DNA from: Apiosordaria backusii
Taxonomy: Eukaryota > Ascomycota > Sordariomycetes > Sordariales > Lasiosphaeriaceae
DNA: 64,000 nt
Direction: 5' to 3'
Assembly: GCA_030549205.1 (NCBI GenBank)
Contig: JAUKTV010000002.1
Location: forward strand, 2,728,001-2,792,000
A model generated the notes under the pieces. That model was not told the DNA's origin. It did no database searches and saw nothing but the letters and a program-made list of their open reading frames with translations. How positions within the stretch are numbered: position 1 is the stretch's first letter; each line of letters begins with the position of its first letter. A program made the position numbers and the translations under genes. Shown in pieces: positions 35,172 to 46,306 of the stretch.

Positions 35172-37550
35172 TCAGATAACCACAATCTCCTGCGGCACAC
35201 TCTCTCCCTCATCAAACCAGTATGGCTTCTTCTCAAAAGACACATCACCCTTCGGATAGCCCTTACAGCCCATCGTGCCCACTCTCCGGTACGTGTCTGG
35301 CTGACCCTCGACAGGAACCAACAAAATTCCTCGACCCTGCATCATATTTGGCGACCCATCTCTCTCATTATACAAGTGCACCATGGCAATCTGCATCAAG
35401 TTTTCCGGCGCCTCATACGTGCAAACCTCAATGCAAGACATCACGACATCTCCCCTCACTGGCCATTCATCCGGCACGTCAACATACCACGACAACCTAT
35501 CATCCCCTGGCACCTCTCCTGGTCGTACCCACTTGCTTTCCGACTCCCCATACGTCCATCCATACCCATAATCATGTCTCCCACTCCCATTCCGTCTCCA
35601 AACCACTTTTCGGACTCTCCCCTTCAGTCGAATAAAACCCCCCTTAACCTGCCCCAGCGGGTTATCCCCAACCAGCTCCGTCTCCGCATGAAGCAGTTCA
35701 CAAGTATACTTATACTCAATACTCCCATCGAGCACCCCCTGGTGCAGAAACATCCTAAAATGCCCATCCAAACTCGCCCAACTCCAACTCGGCGCCCTAT
35801 ACCCCCCACCCTCCTAAACCTCACCTCAGCACCACTATTCTTATGCCCCGCCCACAACAACTGAAACAGCAACTCCTCCCTCCACATCCCCGCCAAATAC
35901 TCCCCCACCGGCTTCGTACGTTTATACTCCTCCGCAATAGCCATCACTGCCAAAAGCTTATCATCCCCCACCGTCAACTGCCTGGAGGTATACGCCTCCA
36001 CAATCACCCCCCACGCAAAGGGGTGTTTAACTTCCCTCAAGCTCTGATTCCCTGGATCGAGATACTTGAAACTCGCACTTATTGAATCTTCCACTGACCT
36101 GAGCGTTTCAATCGGTTGTTCATACCCACCATCGGTGTGTTGGGATTCAAGACAGCGGTAAACCATCCCTCCGTGTCCGTAGGCAAGGACACGAGTAGAA
36201 AGCTGGCCTTCTTGAAATGTCCAGGCGCGGGTGTATAAAGGGAGGGTTTCCTGATCGCGGCGGGAGCGGACGGGGATGGCGATTACTTGTCTGATTTCCC
36301 CGTCTTTGGCGTCCTTCTCGTTGGAGTCAACTCGAACATTCAAGAGGTAGCCCCTATCGTGGACTCGCGGCCGGAGAAACCCGTCGAGACTGGTCCCTGC
36401 CACGCCGGCGGCGATGGTGAGGAAGGAGCCGCGGTATATGCGGTGCATGTTGGAGATTTCGTTCATCTTGTCTTGGTCCGAGTCTTGGATTATGCAGAGC
36501 GCGTCAACCCAGAGGTATTGGAGGCCGACGCCGTGGGTTACTGTCAAGGCGTCGAGGATGGTGAGAGGGAGGACGTCGAGGGGGATGTTGCGGGAGTAGC
36601 TGGGGAGGTTTCTTTTGGTTGTTTTGCCGGGCTGGTCACCGCCCCAGCAGTAGCTTAGGGTGACGTATGGGCTCGGGGGTGGATTGGTGACCAGACGGAC
36701 GCGGAAGGATGGTCCATCTGCGGTTTTAGGATCAGGGACGGCGGAAACCTCCAGCAGGCGTGTCGGCATGTGCTTCAAGTTGAAATCGCTGCATCTTGCA
36801 TGGTTGGCGGAGCATTCGTCAAGAAATTGACAAGCTCTGGAGAAGCTAAGGTGAGAGTTTGGCAGTATATTAGGGGGCGGCTGAGATCCAAATAGCTCGT
36901 GAGGTTGCTGGCCTACAGTATCATGAGACTTCAGTCAGAAACGGCGATCCCTTGACAAACATGGGAGCGGTGAAAAGGACGTCCATACCTGGAACAGTAT
37001 AAAGCACAAATTCTCCCAGCCTGTTGGTCATTTTATAACCCAACTTCAGCTGCTCTAAATCAATCTCATGGAACGTGACCAGAGCTGGCTGTTTCAAGGT
37101 CCGTTCGACCCAAATTGGGTTTTCTGGACCCGAGGTCAATCTCACGAGATACGAACCTTTGTGGAAGGCAGAAAACAAGGCACATTTGTCTTCGAGGGCT
37201 GAGGCGACATCGGCAGCAGTGAAGCCAATGTCACCATGAACTTTTCCGTCCTTTGAATTTTGTCTCATGTCGATTGTGATCTTGGAACAGTGCCGACATG
37301 TGTGGGGAGCAACATCAAGATCCTCTTGGTCTTCTTGGGGATCGGATATTGGCTCGTCAGGTTGAAGAGCGTCGTTGACCACGGAAATGAGTGGCCATGT
37401 TTGGCTCTGAGAACCACCATTTGCTTGATTCAATCCTGGGCTCTTCGGCAGAGTGCTGATCGGAACTAAAACCATGTTGACTTGGGCAAGCAAAGGCGTT
37501 GTAATTGTGGAGGATGGAGAGAACCGAGTTCCCTCTCTAAAAGAGAACAT
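35172..37550 (-). CDS. HET-domain protein (heterokaryon incompatibility type), frame broken once
   Basis: Putative allorecognition or programmed-cell-death effector of the HET family (PF06985). Exon 1 is 37550-36989, the intron (36913-36988) has a GTATGG donor and TAG acceptor, and exon 2 is 36912-35172. The N-terminal region has CRHCSK and precedes the HET domain with its three signatures: YVTLSYCWGG, LQYLWVDALCIIQD and LYTRAWTFQEGQLSTRVLAYG. The late family motif APSWSWASLDG is in a different frame, and one extra base in the six-C run at 35812-35817 would join them. With it the length is about 767 residues. The start is uncertain: the frame stays open into the neighbouring 5S gene, so I take ATG 37550, with 37475 as alternative. 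Confidence 0.8.
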
Positions 37551-37767
37551 GATATTTGAGGCCTCATTGCCTGAAGGGCATGAGTGGGACTGTGGAGTGG
37601 GTTGTTGGTAAGTCGACCTACCAGGCGGCCAATGAAAACACAACAAAACATTTGAAGGATTGATCCTTCCACTTTTCTTAAACCGGTCATAATATTCTTC
37701 TCTATTTACTTCCAGGAGAAATTGAGTTACTCTCAAAAAGGAGAGAGCATAAAAATCACCAAAAATA

Positions 37768-37886
37768 ACATACAACACCAGGGATTCCCCAGTGGTCACC
37801 CACCTGAGTACTAGTCTGGCGATCAGCTGTTTGACTCGGGCAGAGCGGACGGGATGCCGTATTTTCAGCTGTCTTTGGTCGTATGT
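37768..37886 (-). rRNA. 5S ribosomal RNA (copy 2)
   Basis: 119 bp, same orientation as copy 1 and differing at six positions. The T-arm-side sequence GGTGGGTGACCACTGGGGAA is closer to the usual ascomycete form than copy 1. It lies about 220 bp upstream of the HET gene start. Confidence 0.93.
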
Positions 37887-38353
37887 GATGATCGTGTCAG
37901 AAAATGAGATTTATAAGCAGCCTTGTAGAAGACAAGTTTTGCGAAGTGGTTGAGATCCTAACACAAACAGGCACCGAGTTTGGAGGCCGAAAAGCACTGG
38001 CTTTGGCCAAGCCAGCGGCTTTACGTACCATGGCTGTAAAGGATGACCCCCCAAAAAGTACACAACTGTCTCCAAATGTTCACTTGTTTAACAATAGAGC
38101 GTATGGCGCGACAGCTTTTCCGTGATAATCACAATGCCAATTGCGGGGTGAACCGCGGGGCGCGGGGGCACCGGGGGTAGCTCCCCTTATCGCCGGCATT
38201 GTGAATGCGGGGCCGGCCCGGCAGAGTGGATAGCTGCAGCGATGGCGTCAGCAAGCACCTCCCTGACCCCCGTGTCTGCTTCCCTCCGGTGACCGGGCAT
38301 TTCTCTATGAAATCCTCAAAAATATGTTGTTGCCTGCCGCTGCAAGACTGAGG

Positions 38354-38360
38354 TATAAAT
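38354..38360 (+). promoter_or_regulatory. TATA box that decides the SDR start
   Basis: TATAAAT about 93 bp upstream of ATG 38453. A frame-open upstream ATG at 38324 lies before this box, so it would not be in the transcript. This favours the shorter protein. Confidence 0.55.
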
Positions 38361-38452
38361 CATTTTCGCAGTTTCTCAAAGTCTCAACTTCAAAGGGTCA
38401 TCCTTCTCAATTCCTCGCCCCGCTCTTCACCCCGCCAGCAATAACAAGAACA

Positions 38453-39433
38453 ATGTCATCGGCCGTCGCTAAGCGCCTCGAAGGCAAGACAATTGTCATC
38501 ACCGGTGCCAGTTCCGGCATCGGAAAGAGCACCGCTTTTGAGTTCGCTCGCACTGCTCCCAAGAACCTCAAGCTTGTTCTTACTGCGAGGAGAATCGACA
38601 GTCTGAAGCAGATCGCGGCCGACATTGTTGCCGAGGTTGGTGAGGGGGCCAAGGTCTTGCCTGTGCAGCTCGATGTCAGCAAACCTGAGGAAGTCAAGGC
38701 TTTTGTTGGAAACCTGCCCGAGGAGTTCAGGGACATCAATGTGTTGGTGAACAATGCGTAGGTTTTGACTTTGTGTTGTTCGTGATTGCTTGGCCTAACA
38801 AAAGTATAGGGGCCTCGTCAAGGGTCTTGCCCGGGCGCCCGAGATTGCCGAGGAAGACATCAACATCATGTTCAGCACCAATGTCACCGGGTTGATCAAC
38901 ATGACACAGGCTATCCTGCCCATCTTCAAGAAGCGGCCTGAGGGCGGTGCCGGCGACATCATCAACGTCGGCAGCATTGCTGGCCGTGAGCCATACCCTG
39001 GTGGCAGCATCTACTGCGCAACTAAGGCGGCTGTTCGCAGCTTCACAGACGCCCTGCGCAAGGAGCTTATTGCCACACGTATCAGAGTCATGGAGATCGA
39101 CCCTGGCCAGGTCGAAACGGAGTTCTCTGTCGTCAGGTTTTACGGTGACAAGGCCAAGGCTGATGCCGTTTATGAGTGGGTATCCTCGCTCCATCTGCAA
39201 ACGAATGACAACTGACCATGCTGTATAGAGGTTGTGAGCCATTGACACCGGATGACATTGCCGAGGTGGTTGTGTTCGTTGCTGGTAGACGGGAAAACGT
39301 TGTTATTGCCGATACCCTGATCTTCCCCAGCCACCAGGTATGCTTTCTCCAAAAGCCCCAAGGTGTGTGAGCTTGACTAATATGTTGTGATCAATAGGCC
39401 GGTGCTGGTATCTTGCACAAGAAGTCGACATAA
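38453..39433 (+). CDS. Short-chain dehydrogenase, NADP-dependent 3-hydroxy acid dehydrogenase type
   Basis: Classical SDR resembling yeast YMR226C, which oxidises L-serine, L-allo-threonine and other 3-hydroxy acids in the cytosol. Four exons: 38453-38757, 38810-39175, 39229-39337 and 39398-39433, 271 residues. The cofactor motif TGASSGIG is at 17-24, LVNNAG at 98-103, and the catalytic Ser157 (VGSIAGR), Tyr170 and Lys174 (YCATK) are present. The family end IADTLIFPSHQA is followed by a short tail HKKST. Introns are 52, 53 and 60 bp. The close match of motifs to YMR226C makes the family secure, while the in vivo substrate is inferred. Confidence 0.92.
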
Positions 39434-39715
39434 CGGGATATGTTGTTGGCTGAGCGAAACGGTCTGATGCTGTTATTCGGTAGACAATCTAGATAGATGA
39501 CAAGCAATTGAGGCCTTTTAGCATTCCATCTCACAATTCTTCAGGTTCCCCTGAAGTTACAGGCTGTTGTCACATTTAAAGCTTCTAACAGAAAAAACCC
39601 AGCCAGCTTCAGCCCCAACCCTGAATGCCTTGATGATGACAGAAGAAAAGGGGGTGCCAAGGCCGCACGAGCCACATAAACCCGAGATTCTGCTTTTATT
39701 TTATCAATAATCAAG

Positions 39716-39806
39716 GGTTGTGTAGTGTAGTGGTTATCACTCTGGATTTTGACTTACTCAGGTCAGCTTCCTTCCAGTAACCCCGGTTCGAACCCGGGCA
39801 CGACCT
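39716..39806 (+). tRNA. tRNA-Gln (anticodon TTG) with a 19-nt intron
   Basis: Acceptor stem GGTTGTG pairs with CACGACC (39799-39805). The D-arm contains AGTGTAGTGGTTATCAC, the anticodon stem CTGGA pairs with TCCAG, and the T-arm is CCCGG-TTCGAAC-CCGGG. The anticodon TTG is at 39749-39751, and the intron interrupts after position 37 (39753-39771). The T-rich stretch just downstream acts as the RNA polymerase III terminator. The intron would be removed by the tRNA-splicing endonuclease, whose SEN34 subunit is encoded in this window. Confidence 0.93.
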
Positions 39807-39810
39807 TTAT

Positions 39811-39846
39811 CTTTTTCTTTTTTTTTTTTTTCTTTTTTTTTTTTTT
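39811..39846 (+). terminator. T-run terminator of tRNA-Gln
   Basis: Long interrupted T tract starting five bases after the tRNA 3' end, as expected for polymerase III. Confidence 0.8.
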
Positions 39847-41780
39847 CGTGATTGTCATCATGACCCTCAACTCCGTCATATAGTTTTTTTTTTGGCGTGG
39901 GTTTCCTCTGGAGAGCTCACTCCGCTCATCGGTTTCACTGTCACGTTCTCCACGTTGCTCTAGCCAAGATTTGTAGATCGCATCGCGAAGTTGGCATGGT
40001 CTTGCAACCCAACCCATCCCGATGGTTTTACAATACACCCCAGTTTGTTACCCTCTTTCTCAATGCCACTTCTCCATGATTCGACTTCATAGGGAAAAGA
40101 CGGTATTCCTGAGGTCCTACATATTTTCCCGATGAGAGGGCGGGTAATCAACCCGGTGCGCTTGTCTTGTGGCGGCTTGTTTCGCCGTGATCCAATGGAA
40201 TCTTTCCACTTACACCATTTTCTTCCTGTTGTGTTTCCCAAGAACGCTGCCTGCCATATCACTCCTGTCTATCCGTCCACCGACACCACCATCCCTGATA
40301 CAACGTGCGCGATATTTTTTTCTATCGTTCTGATAGATCTCGTCGTACAAACAGCTTGGGCTAGACCATTCGGAGTTTCCTTTCCATAACAGAGCGCGAC
40401 GAGGGCATACCCAACGGACATACCGGGCTCGTACAAAGCAAAGCAGGGATGCACAGTGATATTCCACGACGGCCAACCCTGATTCGCCCGATCATAAACT
40501 CTCCATTATCGCCCAGCCGTCGTTGCATCTACCAAGGGTCCAACGAGGTTGTTGTAACCCCGCCGACCAGAAAATGTGGTCAACAGATCATCAGCAGCAG
40601 GAGCTCCCTACTTCATCTTAACCTGCATTATGGAGTGTTGAACAACAGCTACTAAGTTGGAAATCACATGAAGCTAAATAGAGGGAGGCCTCCCATCCCA
40701 AGCAATCGAAACCAATCATGCAGTTGTTGTAGCACGCGACAGCTTTATAGAGATGTGAATGCGTGGGAGAAACCGGATGGGGATTGGGCTTGAGTTGACA
40801 AACCTGATACCAGCCTAGGTAGCCCGCATCTTGTGTAAGTTCTCGTCTGTCGATTTCTGTTAGTCCACGAAACGTAGGGCTTGTGATGGGAGGTGCAGTC
40901 AAGCGATGAAACGAAGCCAGTGCAGTGCAGCATGCAGAAATGCATAATTCCACCGAGAAAGCAGCCAGGCCGAGTCAACCAACCATGACGTCAGGTTCCC
41001 ATCAGATCAATTAACACCAGAGCTTGCCTCTTCAATGAAGGTAATAATTTAGCTGATTGGCGATCCTTCACGAGTCGACGTCGAAGGAAATGACAGGCTG
41101 ACGGTCTGCATGGCGTTTTTGCACAGCCTCCCCCAAAGCCCTTCCTTTGACACTTACACGACGGCTTGGGCCATTGAGAGGCTGCCGTCGTTTGGTGAAG
41201 AAAGAATTTCGGTCGTGTGATGCCGACCCAAACCTTGTGGTATGATCGACGGTCGGGGCAAAAAGGATGAGATGAGAGGACCGTCAGGGTAGAAAGCTAA
41301 TGTGAAGAACAAAGGACAAAGATGAGGGGAAACGGGAAAGCTCCCACCCACACCTCACAGGCTCACACGGAGGCAAAGTAACCCAAGTATTGATCGAATC
41401 TGCGAGTCCCCAAGCAACTGTAGCCACATTACTCCATCATTTGTCTCCTCCCTTCCTATTTCGGACAGCAACAGAGATAGCAGGAGCTTTCGGCGACCAC
41501 CCACCCTTAAAGTTGTATCGTGCCTTCCCTTTGAAGATATAATAAGGTAACCCTTTCCCATCCCACCACAGATGACCTTCTCCCGGACCTCCAAGTTCTA
41601 GACCTCTCATCTTCTCAGTCCAAACAACATCATTCTCGTGTTATCAATTCCAATCTTCAATAGCTGTTATCTGAGCTAGATTGGCCGAACCTCCTACATC
41701 CATTCTACAGCTTATCCTACAACGACGTCACACCTACTTTCACCTGCTTTAGAAATCCACCACCTTCAAACACCGCAACA
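39847..41780. other. Intergenic stretch, no supported gene
   Basis: Open frames here overlap each other and show no family features. The last 200 bp are pyrimidine-rich and look like the leader of the following small gene. Confidence 0.5.
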
Positions 41781-42343
41781 ATGGCTGGTACGCCCTTGCT
41801 CGCACTCGCACATCCATCCATCCAGACAGAAATGCTAACCACCCACAACACCTCCCAGACTCACGAAACCTCTCCAACGCCTCCAACACCTCTCCCACCA
41901 CAACCTCTGCCCAGCTCTCAGAGCTGAGCCCCATCTCACCAACCCCCTCCTCCCCAAGATGTGACCGTCGTGACAGCGACGAGTGGGGTAAGCTCCCAAG
42001 CTCTTTCTCTATCCCCTCATGATATCCCCTTCCACCACCCCCCCAATCTTTTACCCCCATCCCCCTATCCTTGATCCTGGTTTCCATACCTCCCTGACAT
42101 CTTCCATCTCGAATATCACCAGCTAACACCCTCTCCCCCATCATCATAGACGCCTCCAAAGTTCCCCCCTCCCGCTTCCAAAAGCGCAAAGGCTCCATCT
42201 ACGCCGTCCCCAACTCGCGCGACGGCCACGTCGACTCCAACTACGCCCACAAGTTCCACGAGCTCCACGCCGAAAAGGGCTATAGTGGCTTTGGCTCCCC
42301 CAACTACAATCAGACCTCCTCCTCTAACAATAAGAAGCAGTAG
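41781..42343 (+). CDS. Small conserved-looking basic protein of unknown function
   Basis: 109 residues from three exons: 41781-41787, 41859-41987 and 42150-42343. The first exon is only MA plus one base. The N-terminal half is Ser/Thr/Pro-rich and probably disordered. The C-terminal half holds RFQKRKGSIYAVPNSRDGHV and YAHKFHELHAEKGYSG, which I believe recur in small fungal proteins of unknown role. No membrane segment or signal. Splice borders are canonical and the frames add up, so the gene is probable even though the function is not known. Confidence 0.75.
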
Positions 42344-43082
42344 GAGCTGCCTTCTCTTGGGTTCAACATTGGCTTGGGGCCGGTAAAAGGGGCGTTGTTT
42401 GGCACTACTACTTGGCTTGGGACCGCGGTGACTGGGCATGGGGGCAGTCAGGAGAGTGATGCGATGGCGAGACCGGGTACCGGGTTGGAAGGGGAGGAGG
42501 AGCAGTGGGAGATGGCTGGGTTGGAAGGTGGGGTGGTGAGGATGGTGGATAGGGAGGGGATTAGGGAGGGGAAGAGGCCTGAGACAACGAATATGACGAG
42601 TGGTGGGTCTTTTTAAGGCGATGGGGCAGGGGAGTTCAACGTCCTTTGATGATATTATGGCTACTGTATGCAGAATGAAATAAGCTTTGAGATTTTTTGA
42701 GAAAGGAAGAATGTGATGTGCTTGCTGTGTTGCTGCAAATAAGAACATATTTGCAAACTTGGTTTTTTGTTCCCAGAGGTCCTCCAATCCATCCAGATCC
42801 CGTCAAGAAAAGATGAGATTGATAAGCACGTCAGCGTGATAAGTAACACAAGTTTGAAAAGAGACAAAAGAAACGATCAAGACCTGATTTGCATGTATAA
42901 CTCTGCCTTGTTTCCCATCCCCCAAGACGACCAAGACACGAAAAGAAAATACTTTGACCAAGAGAACTGAAAGTAGGAATGGAAAGAAAAACAAAAGAGA
43001 AAAAAACGCCCAGCTTTGTTGTGGCACCCAATGCAATCTAAATACAAACGAAAAGAAAAAAAAAAGGAAAAAAAAAAGAGTT
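42344..43082. other. Intergenic stretch between convergent genes
   Basis: 3' flanks of the small protein gene and SYF1. A-rich runs near 43060-43080. No gene seen. Confidence 0.5.
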
Positions 43083-45678
43083 TCATTCCATATCATCAAG
43101 CTCAATAGCATCCGGATTGGCCACCTCCACCGCTTTCGCCGTAACACTCCCCTTGAGCCCCTCGCTCGAAGCCACAAACCCCGCCGGAGCGCGAGCCTGC
43201 CTCTCCAGCTGCTCCATCGCATCAACCACTTCCTGATCAACCTCCCCCCCTTCTTCTCCACCACTGACACCATTCTTGGCCGCCTGCGCCCTGGCCAACG
43301 CCTGGGAAGCAATGAAATTCATATCGGTATTATACTGCGCCTGAACCGACCTCTTAATTCTCAGCATCTCCTTAAACGTGTCCTCATTCCCATGCTGCAC
43401 CTCAAACTGCTCCCACTTTTGCCAAAAGCCCGGATTCGTCCTCGGATCGCAGAACTGCGACCCGTGGCCGTAGATTGCCCTCGCGCGGTCAATCTCCCCG
43501 AGGCGCTTCTCCATGTCCGCAAACTTGAGGCACATGTCCTTTGCCTCGCTGTCTGGCAAGGTGGCAATGGCGCGCTCGTAAATGGGGCGGGTGGAGGGGA
43601 GGCCAAAGTTGGAGGCGGATTTGGTGATGTAAAAGTTGAACATGTCTGCCCTGTCCTCGTCCGAGACTGCTCGTGTGGCGCGCTCGTAAATCCGCATTGC
43701 GTGGCGAGCTAGGCCGCGCTCTTCTTCGAGGTTGCCGTACATGAGGTAGATGACTTTTGCGAATTTGGCGGGGCAGTCTTCGACTGCTTGTTCGAAGAGA
43801 TCGCGGAGGCGCTCGATGCTGATTTTCCGGTCAACGGCTTTGGTTAGGTAGAGGTTCCAGAGCTCGAAGGCGACAGGATAAGAAAAGAGATCGAGGCCGC
43901 GTTCGTAGATTTTGAAGGACTCTTCAAAGTACTTGTGTTCTTCGAGGAGGTTGGCGTAGTTGACAACTGTCTGAGGGGTGGCGATGCGGAGTTCGAATAT
44001 TCTTTCGTAGATCTTCTTGGTTTCTTCCAGGGTGCTTACACTCTCGACGAGGTCGACGTAGAAGGACCAGAGTTTCCAGCTCTTGTGTACTCGCTGTTGG
44101 GGGATAGTGTTTCGTCAAAGTAGTCCACGTTAGACCGCTTGGGTGCTTGCACGGCCTTGGCCATGATCCGGACAGCTTCGTCAAAGTTCTCGTTGCGAAG
44201 TTCCATCTCTGCCCATTCGATCCACATATCGGCGAGCTCTGCCACCGACTTGAAGGGCACCTTGACAGCCTTCTCCATGATAATCCGCGCATTTCGAATA
44301 TCCCCTCCATTTTCGTAGAATTTGGCATAGTTGGCCCATAGTTGATGGAATGCGCCAACAGCCTTCTTTGGCTGAATGGCAGCAATGGCATCCGTATAAG
44401 TCTGTACAACCTCCTGCTTGTTGTCTCCCCACAGAGCAACCCTCTTCTCCCACTCGGTGACATTATTCGGGTTCTGTCGCAGTAACACATCGTTGAGAAG
44501 GAATGGCCGTCGATCCATGAGGTGTTCGAACCGCATCATCCTAATATCCAGATCGAAATCAGCCACCTCATCCACCACGCCCTTCTCAGCTCGTCCCGAG
44601 GCCATTTCCATGAGTGCCCCAATAACCGATTCCTCAAACTCAGTGTACGAGTCGAAAATGAGCGTAAAGTCCCGGACCGTCATCACGGTTGTGATGCCCT
44701 CCTCAAAAACATCTCTTGCCCTCTCGAAGTTGCCCCGGCGGATCCAGTAAGTTGCCAGGCCGCACCACAATTTCCCGCGCTGGTCCGCGAACCGTTCGAT
44801 TCCGCTCCGAATGATCCGTTCCACGTCAATGCCTGTTTCGTGTCCTGTTTCAATGTTGACAGCATGCTCCACCAAAAGGTCCACCATCTCGCTCCAAAGC
44901 TCGTAGTGCCCCTTTCCATTCTTGCTCTGGAAGCGTGGGTTGTTGAGAATGTCGATATATTTCTTCACAGCCTCGGTGTACAGCTCGCTTTGTATAAGGA
45001 GCTCGATAAAGTCCTCGGCATCCTCCGGGTGAACCTGCATGTAGCGCCTCCAGATCTTTACCGCTGTCAACCCCTCGGCCGAGTTCGCAAACGGTCGGTA
45101 GAGCGCCCATATTCTATTGTGTTGTGTGATTGGAAGAGCTCGGAGTGCGCGGTCAAAGGTGTGGCGTGTGAGGGTGACGAGCGGTTGCTGCATGAGGAAC
45201 TTGAGGTACATTTCCCAGATGCGTGGCATCTTATTGAGCAGGATCAGCGCTCGCTCAAAGAGGGCGTTGACCTTTTGGTATTCGGAGGAGAAGATGGCAG
45301 CATTGAGCTTCGCGATGTGCTTCATTCGGAATCGCAGGTACTATTCAAGTATTAGAACATGCTGTCTTGGCATCGAAAATACGAGGGAAAACGTACCATT
45401 TTCCACAGCTTGTATGAGCGCGGCAGCTGGATACATGCCCTCTCCATCACGTACGCTTGCTCGCGAAGTGTCCCATGCTGGATCTTGTAGTCGATGTAGG
45501 CGAGCCATGGCTTCGTGCTGCTGGGGTTTCGTTGAATATCTTGCTCGTAGGGGTAATCATCATCGGACTGAAGAGCGCAAAAGTCAGTATTGTATGATTC
45601 TGGAGTAATTCTAGGGCGACAAAGACATACCACAAGCGCCAAGTCTGGCTGGCGGCCAGAAGTGAGAGCCAGCGCCAT
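43083..45678 (-). CDS. SYF1: Pre-mRNA-splicing factor SYF1 (XAB2), frame broken once
   Basis: HAT/TPR-repeat scaffold of the Prp19 (NineTeen) spliceosomal complex. Exons 45678-45631, 45567-45397 and 45340-43083. The protein would be 825 residues, the usual size. Hallmarks along it are YPYEQDIQRNPSSTKPWLAY, LPRSYKLWKMYLRFRMKH, LRIATPQTVVNYANLLEEHK, MYGNLEEERGLARHAMRIYE, GEIDRARAIYGHGSQFCDPR and the acidic end AIELDDME. The frame changes between ETLSPN and the continuation RVHKSWKLWSFYVDLVES. One more base in the five-G run at 44099-44103 (plus strand) joins them, and the total coding length is one short of a multiple of three. An alternative 59-bp intron there (44104-end side, branch TCTAAC) would delete residues that I believe are conserved. 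It is divergent from VMA8. Confidence 0.92.
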
Positions 45679-46306
45679 CTCGAGTCCTCAACAAATCTGC
45701 GGCGGGCGTTGAGGATGGCAAGGAGCCGATTAGGCGCCCTCCGCGGCAGAGCCGAAGAAGGGAAGAAATAAAAAGGAAGTCTCAGACGCGCCGTTGCCAC
45801 GACATCACTGCTAGGTGTGTCTGCGAGGTAAGTTTGCGCAGGCAATAACAATCCAACGACGGTGTGGTTTGACGAGTTTCGGAGCTGCTTTTTTCCAACT
45901 TCACCAAGATTGGCGATTGGGCGCGCGCTTGGGGGAGATGGGTCACGTAATAAGCACAGACCAGCTTATATTAATTAGCGGGGAGGCGCCGCACTACGTA
46001 GGCAGCACGGTCCAGTTGGCTGGTGCTAGGAAAGGTCAGGGGTGTCGGTGCTTGGTGCCGTCAGAAGCTTCCCCGTTGGCAGCAGGCCTTCCGTCACCCC
46101 ACTGTTCACGACAGCTCCAAAGCTCCACATCCACGATCCCACGGCCTGTCCCTCCAACTGTGCGAGACAACAGCATATCTCGACGAGCCCTGCATCCTCT
46201 CGCCCCTAGAGACATCATCTCATCGTTCCACTGGGTATCTTTCACTTTGCAACCCTTCAACAGAACATTTGGACATATCCAATTGCACCGATAACAACCC
46301 GCAATC
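45679..46306. promoter_or_regulatory. Shared upstream region of SYF1 and VMA8
   Basis: 628 bp between two divergent start codons with no coding content of its own. It must hold both promoters. No clear TATA box on either side, as usual for housekeeping genes. Confidence 0.6.

Noticed and set aside
38324..38452. Longer SDR start with a possible targeting peptide
   Set aside because: The TATA box at 38354 lies downstream of that ATG, and the family normally starts near MSSAVAKRL.
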